A stretch of DNA of 64,000 nucleotides from Adiantum capillus-veneris. Taxonomy: Eukaryota > Streptophyta > Polypodiopsida > Polypodiales > Pteridaceae. The notes below the pieces were generated by a model. That model did no database searches. It had not been told where the DNA came from and saw only the letters and a program-made list of their open reading frames with translations. This document shows positions 32,601-39,262 of the stretch, one piece after another (within the stretch, counting starts at the first letter, position 1; every line of letters starts with the position of its first letter). The stretch is from assembly GCA_014529385.2 (NCBI GenBank), contig CM043953.1, positions 72,939,872 to 73,003,871 on the forward strand. The letters are read 5' to 3'. A program made the position numbers and the translations under genes.

Positions 32601-33628
32601 TATCATATCTATACCTTTTTCCAGTCCCCTATTGGCTTTCTAAAAGAAACCTCAGAGGAGAACAGGGTTAAGCGGACATTTGAAATTTTATTATTTCTAG
32701 TATGGATTGGGCTTACCTTTCATGTGAATGATTGAAACCTTCTTTTGTTTAGTTTGTCAATGGATCCTTTCATTTCACACCCTTAATGTAAATAATTGAA
32801 ATCTTCTTTTGTTGGCAATGGGTCTTTTCATTTCACAGGATTTAACTTTCATTTTATCCTCGTAGAATTGTTATAAAAGCAATGTTGGGTCATGTAACAT
32901 AACAGGAACTTTATTAGGCTAAGGTGGTGGTTTTTATTTGTATATTTATTTATTTTTCGGGCGGGGAGGGGGTTCAGTGACAAGAAATATAGTTCGATCT
33001 TCTTCTGACATTGTGCCACTCTTTTTTCTAAGCCATTTAAGTTGCTGTTTTGTTTTCTGTTGTTGTATTTGGTTTTTTTTAAAAAAAGGAGAAGTTTGAT
33101 TAAGTTTTATTTTGATATTTTTGTGTCTCTTGATTTTGTACTCTTTTAATAAGTAAGTTGAGATTTTCTTTCTAACCTTACGAAGGTATACATATTTCTG
33201 CTGATCTACTTCGAATTCGATGCGTAGGAATGTTTTTCCAATCAAGCTGAATGATTTTTAAGAGAGTTTTCTGGCATCTACATTGCATGTGCAAGAGGCA
33301 AATGAAGCTTTTGTTTTTTGCTTTTGTGGTAGTGCACCCGCAGAAAGGAGACGCACTTCTGTTTTTCAGCCTCAATACGGAGGCTGTCCCAGATATACTG
33401 AGTTTGCATGGGAGCTGTCCAGTAATAGAAGGAGAGAAGTGGTCTGCAACTAAGTGGATACATGTGGGGTCTTTTGGGTTTGCAGTGTCAAAGCCTACAG
33501 GATGTGCAGATGAACATGAACGGTGCACCGAGTGGGCTGCTGCGGGGGAGTGTACAAGGAACCCTGCTTATATGGTTGGCAGCGATCAATATGCAGGATC
33601 TTGTCGAAAAAGTTGTAAGGTCTGCTAA
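2866..33628 (+). CDS. P4H: Prolyl 4-hydroxylase with C-terminal ShKT domain, eight exons
   Basis: This is an iron(II)/2-oxoglutarate-dependent dioxygenase that hydroxylates proline in secretory-pathway proteins such as extensins and arabinogalactan proteins. CDS join: 2866-2975, 3109-3204, 29638-29695, 29796-29900, 31993-32050, 32223-32398, 32483-32537, 33333-33628. All introns are GT-AG and every junction keeps phase, giving 317 residues, a normal length for plant P4H. Residues 1-24 are an N-terminal hydrophobic signal or anchor. VTQLSWKPRAFLYQGFLS (about 61-78) is the family's N-terminal signature. Iron ligands are H162 and D164 (HFD) and H245 (LHGSCPV). K255 in EGEKWSATKW binds 2-oxoglutarate. 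The tail from 277 to 317 has six cysteines (277, 284, 293, 310, 314, 317), an ShKT module. Nothing essential is missing. Intron 2 is 26.4 kb and full of transposons. The exact paralogue number cannot be assigned. Confidence 0.93.
3109..3204 (+). CDS. P4H: P4H exon 2: stem and VTQLSWKPR signature
   Basis: The acceptor is ...GTGTAG/A. The exon encodes a Ser/Lys-rich stem followed by the near-invariant VDPTKVTQLSWKPR. The donor GTGTGT at 3205 opens the 26.4-kb intron. The split AG/G arginine codon is completed by exon 3 at 29638. Confidence 0.88.
3205..6190. other. Unclassified start of intron 2
   Basis: No coding region could be supported over about 3 kb. It holds the (CA)n run at 3963-4006. 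On the minus strand at 4405-4716 is a 103-codon open stretch containing SASDHILVRVSYPF, faintly like the end of a LINE endonuclease but too weak to call. Short minus-strand open stretches also occur at 4921-5153 and 5743-6012 with no recognised motif. It is probably old transposon sequence. Confidence 0.4.
3963..4006. repeat. (AC)22 microsatellite
   Basis: A perfect AC dinucleotide run inside P4H intron 2. It produces spurious Cys-Val and Thr-His open frames on both strands. Confidence 0.95.
6413..7616 (+). mobile_element. Solo LTR of the non-autonomous LTR family also seen at 14558-19277
   Basis: It starts TGTCACGTG and ends CACCTTACA, with a perfect 5-bp target-site duplication TCCTG at 6408-6412 and 7617-7621. 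It is the reverse-complement counterpart of the LTRs at 14558-16048 and 18068-19277. It includes the same (CT)n stretch near 7433-7450 and the same repeated 'gcgttttcag'-like motifs. No internal region remains, as expected after LTR-LTR recombination. Confidence 0.88.
7988..8373 (+). repeat. Diverged Penelope-type terminal-repeat unit, copy 1
   Basis: About 386 bp, closely matching 9046-9437. It shares short conserved blocks with the main terminal repeats: the 'cttcattatggctgag' segment and the 'gggcactgacga' box followed by a hairpin. It also carries an internal (GT)n run near 8150-8171. Confidence 0.7.
8374..9045. other. Spacer between two direct repeats; poly-C and GA tracts
   Basis: It contains a poly-C run (about 8384-8402), a segment matching the terminal-repeat tail (8400-8512), and a GA run at 8636-8681. 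No coding sequence is seen. It could be the body of a short non-autonomous element bounded by the 7988 and 9046 repeats. Confidence 0.45.
8636..8681. repeat. (GA)23 microsatellite
   Basis: A perfect GA run within intron 2. On the minus strand it reads as an artefactual Ser-Leu repeat. Confidence 0.95.
9046..9437 (+). repeat. Diverged Penelope-type terminal-repeat unit, copy 2
   Basis: Direct repeat of 7988-8373 with scattered substitutions and a changed GT-rich tract. It keeps the CTGATGA box (about 9280) and the hairpin downstream of it (about 9304-9330). Confidence 0.7.
9590..9801 (+). pseudogene. Copia (Ty1) pol 3' end, RNase H tail
   Basis: After frameshifts the plus strand reads KHIDVRYHFIR (about 9670-9705), then GLVKAHINDRPTDLLTRGL ending at a stop at 9799-9801. 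This is the conserved C-terminal end of Copia polyproteins. It is opposite in strand to the Copia element at 12941-22177, so it is a separate relic. No LTR could be defined beside it. Confidence 0.75.
9909..10370 (-). repeat. Gypsy 3' LTR (left copy)
   Basis: It matches 12273-12940 through blocks such as 'ccaacgcaaattgcggaggcg' shortened copies and the common 'gggcttagaccc' segment. The outer end is uncertain by about 20 bases: either TGTCAAGG (minus strand) at 10369, or nearer the purine-rich run complementary to 10388-10400. Confidence 0.65.
11352..11627 (-). pseudogene. Gypsy retropepsin-like protease fragment
   Basis: The minus-strand frame reads FDPRANENFIHPEFLK early and NCDVLLGMP at the end. 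This is the layout of a Ty3/gypsy aspartic protease: D-S-G-A near the start and the hydrophobic LLGMPWL box at the end. The catalytic DSGA is replaced by DPRA, so the enzyme is dead. Confidence 0.7.
11850..12259 (-). pseudogene. Gypsy gag fragment
   Basis: LKMLATETVDDYNQRFLNAY and, in the next frame, YTIGLPSPLQEY match the retrotransposon gag domain (W..L......ETVDDYNQRF, then the AGL box). Two frames are needed to cover it, and the N-terminal part next to the primer-binding site is short. Confidence 0.7.
12260..12271 (-). promoter_or_regulatory. Primer-binding site (initiator tRNA-Met type)
   Basis: The minus strand reads TGGTATCAGAGC, the usual plant primer-binding site complementary to the 3' end of initiator tRNA-Met. 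It lies one base inside the 5' LTR edge at 12273. Confidence 0.9.
12273..12940 (-). repeat. Gypsy 5' LTR (right copy), outer end lost
   Basis: On the plus strand it starts TGTCACGG directly after the primer-binding site. A 40-bp internal duplication of the 'gacgcacgacacaca' segment lies near 12340-12385. The sequence ends at the Copia junction at 12940/12941. Confidence 0.75.
12941..14552 (-). pseudogene. Copia A pol, 3' half: integrase end, reverse transcriptase, RNase H start
   Basis: It reads CIFGCGAFVHVRPELRSKLD (integrase C-terminal side), then NKWVYKIK, QMDVKTAFLRGDLEEE and LKRSLYGLEQASRQWYQRFD. The polymerase motif LVLYVNDMLLV follows (about 13404), and then VGVVSKFMSNPGKAHWDVAKS with RYLEGTKSKP. 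The metal-binding YVDD is YVND here. Several frames are needed, so it is inactive. The 5' half of the gene continues at 19283. Confidence 0.88.
14558..16048 (-). repeat. 3' LTR of the nested element, enlarged by a small insertion
   Basis: 1491 bp, against 1210 bp for its partner. The excess is explained by an inserted block at 15597-15920 plus its target duplication. Ends are TGTTAGG and GTGACA on the plus strand. Confidence 0.9.
15597..15920. mobile_element. Mutator-like MITE inside one LTR
   Basis: A 324-bp block found in this LTR and absent from the partner LTR. It is flanked by a 9-bp duplication GCTTGGGCA / GCCTAGGCA (15588-15596 and 15921-15929); the empty site in the partner reads GCCTGGGCA. 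Both ends carry an imperfect inverted repeat of the form AACGnAnCCGnGAAAC. The body is rich in GAAACG/CGTTTC and an AT-rich core, with no ORF. A 9-bp duplication with inverted ends is the Mutator superfamily pattern. Confidence 0.7.
16049..16060 (-). promoter_or_regulatory. Polypurine tract of the nested element
   Basis: The minus strand reads AAAAGGAGGGGA directly before the 3' LTR start TGTCACATG. This is the second-strand priming site. Confidence 0.8.
16300..17833 (-). pseudogene. Unknown internal ORFs of the nested element: basic start, coiled coil, acidic repeat
   Basis: Three minus-strand frames follow one another. 17833-17462 is basic and ends acidic, with VITRSGMDTLHKGDEHEEGD. 17492-16776 (238 residues) has a long charged coiled coil built from repeats of the type KERQAKFDRE (about residues 40-95), then an acidic array of HDDL/DNDE units (about 120-180). 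16833-16300 (177 residues) is His/Cys-rich with no recognised fold. No RT, integrase or protease motif is present. By position they occupy the gag slot. They may descend from one frameshifted gag-like protein, and no host homologue is recognised. Confidence 0.45.
18055..18066 (-). promoter_or_regulatory. Primer-binding site of the nested element
   Basis: The minus strand reads TGGTAGCAGAGC, one base away from the plant initiator tRNA-Met site TGGTATCAGAGC. It is one base inside the 5' LTR. Confidence 0.8.
18068..19277 (-). repeat. 5' LTR of the nested element
   Basis: 1210 bp and, apart from small indels, colinear with 14558-16048 minus its MITE. It is the same family as the solo LTR at 6413-7616, which is in the opposite orientation. 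Confidence 0.92.
19283..21302 (-). pseudogene. Copia A gag, protease and integrase, 5' half
   Basis: Gag starts near 21302 with SSSDVKNLFKIKRSEG. The zinc knuckle CYQCGRKGHKKPDC lies at about 20640-20600. The protease site reads VDSSASFHVTP (about 20300), with the catalytic DSGA changed to DSSA. The integrase shows FCNECQYGKQ, VHFDVCS, FVDDFSRKIW and NIDNGGEF (about 19580-19540), then NGLAERYSRT in another frame. At least five frame changes or stops interrupt it. The gene continues beyond the nested insertion at 14552. Confidence 0.85.
21786..21797 (-). promoter_or_regulatory. Primer-binding site of Copia A
   Basis: The minus strand reads TGGTATCAAAGC, one base from the standard initiator tRNA-Met site, two bases inside the 5' LTR. 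Confidence 0.8.
21800..22177 (-). repeat. Copia A 5' LTR (outer end tentative)
   Basis: On the plus strand it begins TGAAAGAGG beside the primer-binding site and probably ends CTAAAACA at 22177. It contains an imperfect tandem duplication of a segment of about 85 bases ending 'ggccaataaatgaagtataatg' in shortened form (about 21990-22145). The partner LTR is lost, so the outer end and the target duplication cannot be confirmed. Confidence 0.6.
22465..22828. repeat. Three tandem copies of a ~121-bp unit
   Basis: Units start at 22465, 22587 and 22708 with ttgttg(g/a)gag and end with 'atacaaa'-type sequence. Each contains 'attgcccacaaaa' and a 'gagctctgatatcattga'-like stretch. Copies are clearly diverged from one another. 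No coding function is seen. Confidence 0.85.
22921..23160. repeat. Two tandem copies of a different ~122-bp unit
   Basis: Units start at 22921 and 23043 with 'cctctaagagatgctggcc' and both end in 'acaagaggcaca'. The sequence is unrelated to the triplicated block just upstream, but the period is nearly the same. Confidence 0.85.
23161..23737. other. No gene seen; AT-rich and GC-mixed spacer before the Penelope element
   Basis: It contains several 'gccacatcat'-like short repeats (23230-23400) and no supported coding region. A short partial copy of the 'gggcactgac...gagtaggg' box at 23736-23760 sits just in front of the terminal repeat. Confidence 0.4.
23738..24262 (+). repeat. Left terminal repeat (pLTR) of the Penelope-like element, 5'-truncated
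   Basis: It matches about 28190-28695 over some 500 bp, from 'cacctactcttgggcactgacga' in shortened form to 'gagttcagact'. Differences are scattered substitutions and short indels. The 'catggctgagtatgtcc' leader present at the right copy is missing. Confidence 0.8.
24814..25533 (+). pseudogene. Penelope-like ORF, N-terminal GIY-YIG nuclease domain
   Basis: 239 codons from ATG 24814. Residues 108-136 read VIYVIYSIHDS..YVAQTFR..FVRFQEH, the GIY-YIG pattern: Y-x-IY for GIY, YVAQT in the YVGQT position, R132 and H136. The terminal glutamate lies in RELFWMRTLHTFFPKGFNLEG (E194, N210). The glycine of YVGQT is alanine. The domain would be a DNA-nicking nuclease acting with the RT during target-primed integration. 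The frame ends at 25533, where the RT segment continues in another frame from about 25500, so a frameshift separates them. Confidence 0.8.
25500..27769 (+). pseudogene. Penelope-like reverse transcriptase, three frames
   Basis: 25500-27179 (559 codons) holds the N-terminal region and fingers: LPFLYIVWKFHKNPIKPRFI (about 26735-26795) and the motif A region TFDFTTLYTKL (about 27027-27060). A stop after 27176 shifts reading to 27169-27375, with QTIGIPMDTNCGCF (motif B, where active elements have MGTNCAP). A further shift leads to 27332-27769, with ANFYLFTYEFDFM, the catalytic RRFVDDLF (motif C, about 27465-27490), and YPKEFCELN...SDCCAFLDLKI. This motif set is specific to Penelope-type RTs rather than LTR or LINE RTs. 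Confidence 0.85.
28073..28725 (+). repeat. Right terminal repeat (pLTR) of the Penelope-like element
   Basis: A longer copy than the left one. It starts at the 'ctttatcatggctgagtatg' segment shared with 6207, includes the 'cactgacgacgtgag' box (28201) and an adjacent hairpin (28224-28247), and runs to 'gaaggtatatattcc'. Confidence 0.78.
28726..29637. other. 3' end of P4H intron 2, no gene recognised
   Basis: About 0.9 kb before exon 3. The minus strand at 29203-29471 has two overlapping open stretches (for example RLIRHFPATFSLKWLTR) with no recognised family. It is probably an old transposon fragment. Confidence 0.35.
29638..29695 (+). CDS. P4H: P4H exon 3
   Basis: Encodes AFLYQGFLSDKECEHLKKL after completing the split arginine codon of exon 2. 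Acceptor CAG/G, donor GTAGAT at 29696. The exon ends on a codon boundary. Confidence 0.9.
29796..29900 (+). CDS. P4H: P4H exon 4
   Basis: 35 codons reading SKLEKSMVADNESGKSV and RTSSGMFINKGH, both strongly conserved in plant P4H. Acceptor TGCAG at 29795, donor GTAACA at 29901. Confidence 0.92.
29901..31992 (+). other. P4H intron 4, no gene seen
   Basis: A 2.1-kb GT-AG intron with a C-rich tract near 30950-31030, A/G-rich simple sequence at 30965-31000 and (GA)11 at 31870-31891. No coding segment is supported. Short open frames at 30573-30770 and 31423-31617 show no family features. Confidence 0.6.
31993..32050 (+). CDS. P4H: P4H exon 5
   Basis: Encodes DEIITRIEERIATWTFLPK. Acceptor TTTGTAG, donor GTAATT at 32051. 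The final G is completed by exon 6 as glutamate 143. Confidence 0.92.
32223..32398 (+). CDS. P4H: P4H exon 6: HxD iron-binding motif
   Basis: Encodes NGEALQVLRYQDGEKYEPHF, continuing into DFFHDK and then VATVLMYLSNVTKGGETVFP. H162 and D164 are the proximal iron ligands. Acceptor CTGCAG, donor GTAAGC at 32399. Confidence 0.94.
32483..32537 (+). CDS. P4H: P4H exon 7
   Basis: Encodes DPRVKDDSWSECAKRGLS and the first base of the next valine. Acceptor GTGCAG, donor GTATTT at 32538. Confidence 0.9.
33333..33628 (+). CDS. P4H: P4H exon 8: distal His, 2-oxoglutarate Lys, ShKT domain
   Basis: Starts VHPQKGDALLFFSLN, then LHGSCPVIEGEKWSATKWIH (H245, K255), and ends with the six-cysteine ShKT tail and a TAA stop at 33626-33628. 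The acceptor GTGGTAG at 33332 keeps phase with exon 7. Confidence 0.94.
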
Positions 33629-34639
33629 TGGGGTATACATTTTAGTACAGGAACCCCGTAGCTAAGGGGTTTGCTTGCAATTGTTGCTTTTGCAGATCAA
33701 AGTCGGTCACTATCCTGCACTAAGAAGTAGGAGCATCTAAATGTAATATTAGCCCTTCCTTTGCCCTTACCCATACCCTTGGTTGGTTAGAATCAATGAT
33801 ATGATGATTTCTAACACGATCAAAACTACGATTGACTAGTCTTTTGTAGAGATAGATAATCATAACGAGATTGATGCAAAGATTGTCTTAAAAAAGAAAA
33901 GGCCTGAATTTGTGACACCAAAAATAGGCCAATTTCTTAATTGCCAAATTGTCCACATGGCCCTATACCGGTACCAATCAGAAAAAGGTCTCCACTGTCT
34001 GAGAGCAGGAGCAAGAATGCCAAAGAGCCAAAATGCTTCCCAAAAGACGGAGGGAAGCGAGCTCAAAAAAGACTTGCTATTTGATCCAACAAATTGTGAG
34101 AAAGAGCACAATTCCATAATCAACGAGCTGTTTTAACAGATTCACAACAAGGGTAACAAAGAGAGGATGTCTTAAGGCGCCTTGCTAGAAAAGACCCAAC
34201 TGGAAGAATTGCAAGCAAGCATCACCATTGAAACAATCGGCATCTTACTACTACATATCCTTAGTCGTTTTCTCCACCGAGACGAAGGCTCCAGCACCAT
34301 TTGCATAATCATGAACCTATAGTCTAGGGAGGAGGAATGTGTAAGCTGAATGCACAGAAAGCTGAGGTAGAGCCGAAGGACCAAGAGTAGGGGTGGCGAG
34401 ACACACGCACACACGTGTGGGTGGGTGTGTATATCTTGAGAGAGAGAGAGAGAGCGAGCTGGAATAACTTATTGCCCAAGTGGAAAATTGTTTTCCCTCG
34501 AGATCTGGAGAGAGGAGCTGAAATAACCAATTGCCGAGTGTAAGAATTGTTTTCCCTCTTGAGTAAGAGATATGGAGTAATCTCTCTCTCTCTCTCTCTC
34601 ATACGCACCCACCCATGTCAATCCTTGATAGACCTCAGA
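33629..34639. other. P4H 3' UTR and downstream flank
   Basis: No canonical AATAAA was found close to the stop, so the polyadenylation site is undetermined. Further downstream are (GA)n at about 34438-34455 and (TC)n at about 34579-34600. No coding region is supported. Confidence 0.4.
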
Positions 34640-37600
34640 CAACTATGTAGATCAAGACGTGGATATACTTCTTGTGGAGGAGCACAAGCTATGTATGGAT
34701 AGTTCTCATAGATGTGGCGAGTTACATGGGGATTCTTCACTCATTTTGGGAAAAAGCAATTTGCTAGTAGAATCCTAGCAATGGTGTATGCATTTTTGTG
34801 GGATCCCATTCGCTCCATTGTGTAAGTGACCATGGTAGAGCAATGTTTATTACTCTAGAGATGTATGACTTGATGGTTGGTATAGTGTGTATCTATGGCC
34901 CCACTTCGGCTCAAGAGAGTTGAGTTTTGGTAGTAGATGTTGAATGCATTACATTGTGGACTTGTGGGTTGTTGGAGGTGATTTCAACACTGTAGAAACC
35001 TTTGAGGATTAGTGAGCCATTCAGTTTCCCATCTTTACCATTTGGAGCACCATGTGAAAGATGCTTGGGACAGATTCCTTTTTGCAGTTTCTGGGAAAGA
35101 TGCTTGGCATATCCCATCTAGGACTCACACTCCACAATCATTGGAGTTTTCGTGGGGTTTCAAGAGGTAGTCATGTCATTTGCTAAAGACTAGATAGATT
35201 TTACATTGGCATTTGGGCAGTATCTCATGGTGGCACATTTAGGATGTGGCATGCTACAATGCCCTCTAATTATGGCCCATTTTCTTTGCATTTGAGATTG
35301 GAGACTTCCTCTATGTCTAGACGAGGATCGCACATACTTGACTTGGTATCACAAGATGCTTCATTGCCTCGGATGATTCAAGATATTTGGACACACACTG
35401 GCTTGTAGATCCCACGCCCTATATGGCTACATGCATCACTATGTCTTCCCACGGCTGCAGATAGACAGATGCAGAGAGGCAATGCAGCTTGTTTTGTAGG
35501 GAACGTGGGTTACAAGACCGTTTGTGTTGCATACGTCTGTAGCTCGAGTTTCCAGAAGACGAGTTTTTGGGTGAGCACGAGGTTGACACTAGAGAGACTC
35601 ATAGTCACATTCAAACTAAGAAATCCAAATTCGCCTATCATGCTTCTGTATTGACATGGATATCCAATGTGGATAGGATGAATAAAGATTTATTTGCTCG
35701 CTTTTGAGAGCGTCCCAAGGGGACTTCTAGTAGGGTCTTGCGAGATTTTGCAAACAAATGGCACATAAATTTTAATGATTTTTTGACGTAGCTTGAGATT
35801 ATTTTGAGCATTTGTTTAATGTAGACCAAGTGACTGATGATATTTTGCATGCCAAAGAAGAGATTTGGTATCATGTTCAGCTTGTGGTTACAGAGGTCAT
35901 GTGCCACAGCTTACTAGTCCGCTTCTCTATGTTGGAGACACATGACGTAGTGGTTGGCCTAGATGGTGCATCTAGTCTTGGAGAGAATGCGTTGACTTGA
36001 ATATTTTGGGAAGACATATGCCATAGCATAAGGAACATGTCTATAATAGTTTCTATTTCTCCAACCAGAAATCCCTTACTGTTTTTGTTAGGATTGCTTG
36101 TAGATATATATTGTCCTTTCGAGGTATCGTCCTTAACCTTAAATCTTGATGGTACACTTGATCATTGTATTTCAAGCCCAAAAAGTCTTCTTTATTCAAT
36201 CTCTCGGTCGGCTGTCCTATTGTTCATTAAGACATCAGATTCTATCAGCCCCTTTATGCTTTCTAGCTTAAAACACATATTTGACACAGGAGAGATGATT
36301 GCCTGTGTTTGGAACTCATTTCTCTTATATTGAAAGGTGGAGATGCATCATTCCTCTGATAGTGGAGACCGATCACTCTCATGTCTTCCATGTAAGGTCT
36401 TTGCTGGCATGATCAGTATGCGCTTAAAACCCTTCATGCCCGATCTCATCCTTGCTTCACAGACAGTTTCGGTGTAGAATTGTTGTATTTTAAATAACAT
36501 CTTCGCTTTCTATGAGGCAATTGAGTGGGCTCGTCAGATAGAATATCCCATAGCTTTCATGCTTCTTGATTTCAAAAAGGCTTATGATGGAGTAGATTGG
36601 GATTTCTTGGAGGGCACTATACAGAGGATGGGTTTCCTCTTGCAGTGGATCAAAGGTGTATCTACATTATACCACAATGTTTCCAATGCTATCACAATGA
36701 GAGGCCACATTGGATGGCATTTTCCTCTCTCTCGTTCAGTCTACCAAGGATGTCCCTTGGAGCCTACTTCTTTTTGTTTTTTTCCTGAAGCCATGTCTCT
36801 CTTCTTGTGTTGCATGACACTAGAATTGAGAGGTCTTGCTCTACCTTTGGATGGCTCGCCAGATTTGTTGGATCAGGAGTATGTGGATGATATTATGCTC
36901 TTTGTACACTATGACACATCCCCCTTGGACAATCTGCGGGATGGTCTTGCTATCTTTTGCTTGGTCAGTGGTGCTCTTATCAATTGGCACTCTTTTCATT
37001 TTCTTGTAAAAGTAAATGAGGATTTTCAATGGGGTGCGTAGGATAATTTCACTTGGCTACCTAGACACATACTTGCAGATATTTGGGTTTCCATGGTGGC
37101 ATTGATGTGTCAGTGGAGCTTCAGTTTGTGCTCTTTTTATAATCTATCATGAAGAAACTTTACCGTTGGTCATCCTGGCATTTGTCTTTGGCTGGTAGAG
37201 CCCTTAAGGTGAATCAAGGTTCTTCTTGTCACGACTTGGTTCACCACATCCTACGTGACTCTTTGCTCTGGCATCATGGTCCGATTGAAGTCCCTTATGC
37301 TCAACTTTTTTGTGGGGTGGCAATTATTGATCCAAAGATGCTGAACAAGGCATAATGTGCCAAGTTCGTAGTACGTGGATTGTTTCCTTGGGTTGAGCCT
37401 TGGAAACTATTTCTGCACCATGCTTTTTCAGATAGCTCTCCTCGTTTTGGATCTATGAATACTGTAGGTGTTTGTTTCATCTTCACATATGTACGTTTGA
37501 ATACATCTCATCTGTCACCATTTATGTGTTGCTTACTGAAGATTTGGAAGGACTTGCATCTTGCTTGGATTCCATACCCACCTTCTTTCGTAGAGGAGTA

Positions 37601-37735
37601 GCGATGCAACCACTTGTATGGAATGTATATGTGACAGATTCAGAAGTGGGCCAGCTAGGCAAGAGGACTCACATTGGCTGGGCTAGATGGGACGATGGGC
37701 TAGCAATGTCTTTACACCATTAGAGTGGTAGGCAA
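34640..37735 (+). mobile_element. L1-type LINE relic: endonuclease and reverse transcriptase
   Basis: Plus-strand fragments in L1 order. Endonuclease: VCIYGPTSAQE (34890-34925), VVGGDFNTVET (about 34968-35000) and a decayed SDHGP reading SNYGPFSLHL (about 35264). Reverse transcriptase: LLDFKKAYDGVDWDFLEG (36562-36615), SVYQGCPLEPTSF (about 36738) and EYVDDIMLF (about 36880-36905). Thumb and connection: KKLYRWSSWHLSLAGRALKVN (about 37149). About 1.2 kb between the endonuclease and RT is too decayed to read. Stops and shifts are frequent. No poly-A tail or target duplication was identified. Confidence 0.8.
36559..37041 (+). pseudogene. LINE reverse transcriptase core fragment
   Basis: 160 uninterrupted codons span RT motifs A to C: FKKAYDGVDW, the QGCPL box and the catalytic YVDD. 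This is the best-preserved part of the LINE. Upstream and downstream parts need frame changes. Confidence 0.85.
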
Positions 37736-38392
37736 AAATTAAAATGGTGGAAATGCATGAATGCGGCAAGTCCAGTCTTCATAAGTCAGCAACAAGTAGC
37801 GAACAAGTCACATGTGAAATAAATGTAGTAAATACTAGTTAAAGGGGCCCATGATCACCATTGTTGTTTGTTATGATTGAGGAAGCCAAACTGTTCCCAA
37901 AACGTACTAAATGCTAGAAGCTTGCGTAATCCAAGTGTCTATTGCTCGAAGATCAACAAGTAAATAACACTTGTGTTGTTGGTCATACCACTTTCAAAAA
38001 TCTAGCTAGGTTGTCTAAGTTCTTTCAAGGAAGCTAGAGGAATTTGTTGAGCTTGGGCATGTCACAAAGGGGAGCACTCATGAACAATCAATAGGCTGAA
38101 AATAAATATAATCTGACAGATAGAGAAAAGAGAGAAGATCGACACAGTATTGGGGACTAGCAGATGGGCTAGACAATCTTTATTAATAGAGAGAATATTT
38201 TACAAGCACAAGAACCCCTACGTTCTAGATCTTAAAGTCAATGGTAGTTTCCTTGTCATTGGAGAACTTGAGAGACCATCTCTTGGCTCATGTTCCTTCG
38301 ATTTGTTCTCAAAGCACGATGGCTCTGCAAAGCTGTTTCAAATTTCATTTCCAAAATCCCTTGAGCATAGGCCGAAGCCTTCTTGATTAATT
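37736..38392. other. No gene seen
   Basis: Spacer between the LINE relic and a Copia LTR. It has no motif, repeat or supported ORF. The plus-strand open stretch at 38150-38386 overlaps the LTR edge and looks incidental. Confidence 0.4.
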
Positions 38393-38603
38393 CGTTAAGA
38401 GATATAGAAGGAGAGAACTTGAGCTCTTACAAGGACATACACACAAAGTCGGTGTAGTTCAGTTGTAGTATCACTCACAAAGTCGGTGTAGTTCAGTTGT
38501 AGTATCACTCACAAAGATATGTGTATCCACCAAAGGCGTGCCACTGATGATGATTGTCAATAATAGTCATGCAAGAATACTACATGTTGAGCTTGGAATC
38601 TCA
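38393..38603 (-). repeat. Copia C 3' LTR, shortened
   Basis: It matches parts of the LTR at 60236-60567. On the plus strand the left end has CG in place of TG, and the right end is GGAATCTCA at 38603. A 34-bp perfect tandem duplication (38442-38475, 38476-38509) lies inside. A purine-rich minus-strand run TTGAGCTTGAGGGCGAGTAT abuts it as the polypurine tract. Confidence 0.75.
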
Positions 38604-39262
38604 ATACTCGCCCTCAAGCTCAACACCATCTCTTGTATATCAAGCATCACTCGAAGCCACAATAGCTTTCGTGCTCCAAGGGCCTTCGTGAAGATATCTA
38701 CAACTTGCTCATTCCTTGTCATGTACTCAAGGTGGATGTCGCTTGCCAAGACCCGCTCTCTAATGAAGTGGTAATGCACCTCAATGTGCTTCATCTTCGC
38801 ATGAAACAGTGGGTTCTGAGCTAACTGTATGCTACTGAGGTTATCACATTAGATGACAATCGGTCTCTATACTTGTTCTCCAAATTCCTGAAGTAGCAAT
38901 TCTAGCCATGCTACTTCACATGCCTCCATTGTAGCACCCTTCTACTCTGTCTTTATAGTTGATAGAGCAAACATAGATCAATTTTTGTTGCTCCATGTGA
39001 TAGCATCACTCACAAATGAAAATATGAATCTGCTGGTAGACCTACGATCATATGTACAACCAACCCAATCCACATCTGTGCAACCATACAACTGCAACTC
39101 AACATCAACCTTATAAATGAGTGCATAATCCAAAGTAGCACTCACATAGCACAATGTGCACCTCACTGCATCTAAGTGTGGTTTCTTGAAAGATTTTATA
39201 GACTGACTCACCAATCCAATTGTGTAGCTCAAGTTTAAACATGAGATAGTCAAGTAGATTAA
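38604..39262 (-). pseudogene. Copia C RNase H (3' end of pol)
   Basis: The minus strand reads NLSYTIGLVSQS, RCTLCYVSATLDYALIYKVD, LQLYGCTDVDWVGC, then KHIEVHYHFIRERVL and VVDIFTKALGARKL. This is the Copia RNase H ending in the canonical KHI(D/E)V.YHFIR and DIFTK(A/P)L boxes. It starts at LIYLTIS, exactly where the fragment at 45276 stops (KMVGSL), so the two are halves of one element. Confidence 0.85.

Noticed and set aside
33251-33332. N-terminal extension of P4H exon 8 from an upstream ATG
   Set aside because: An open frame exists, but the acceptor at 33332 restores the conserved protein in phase, and the upstream part has no family similarity.
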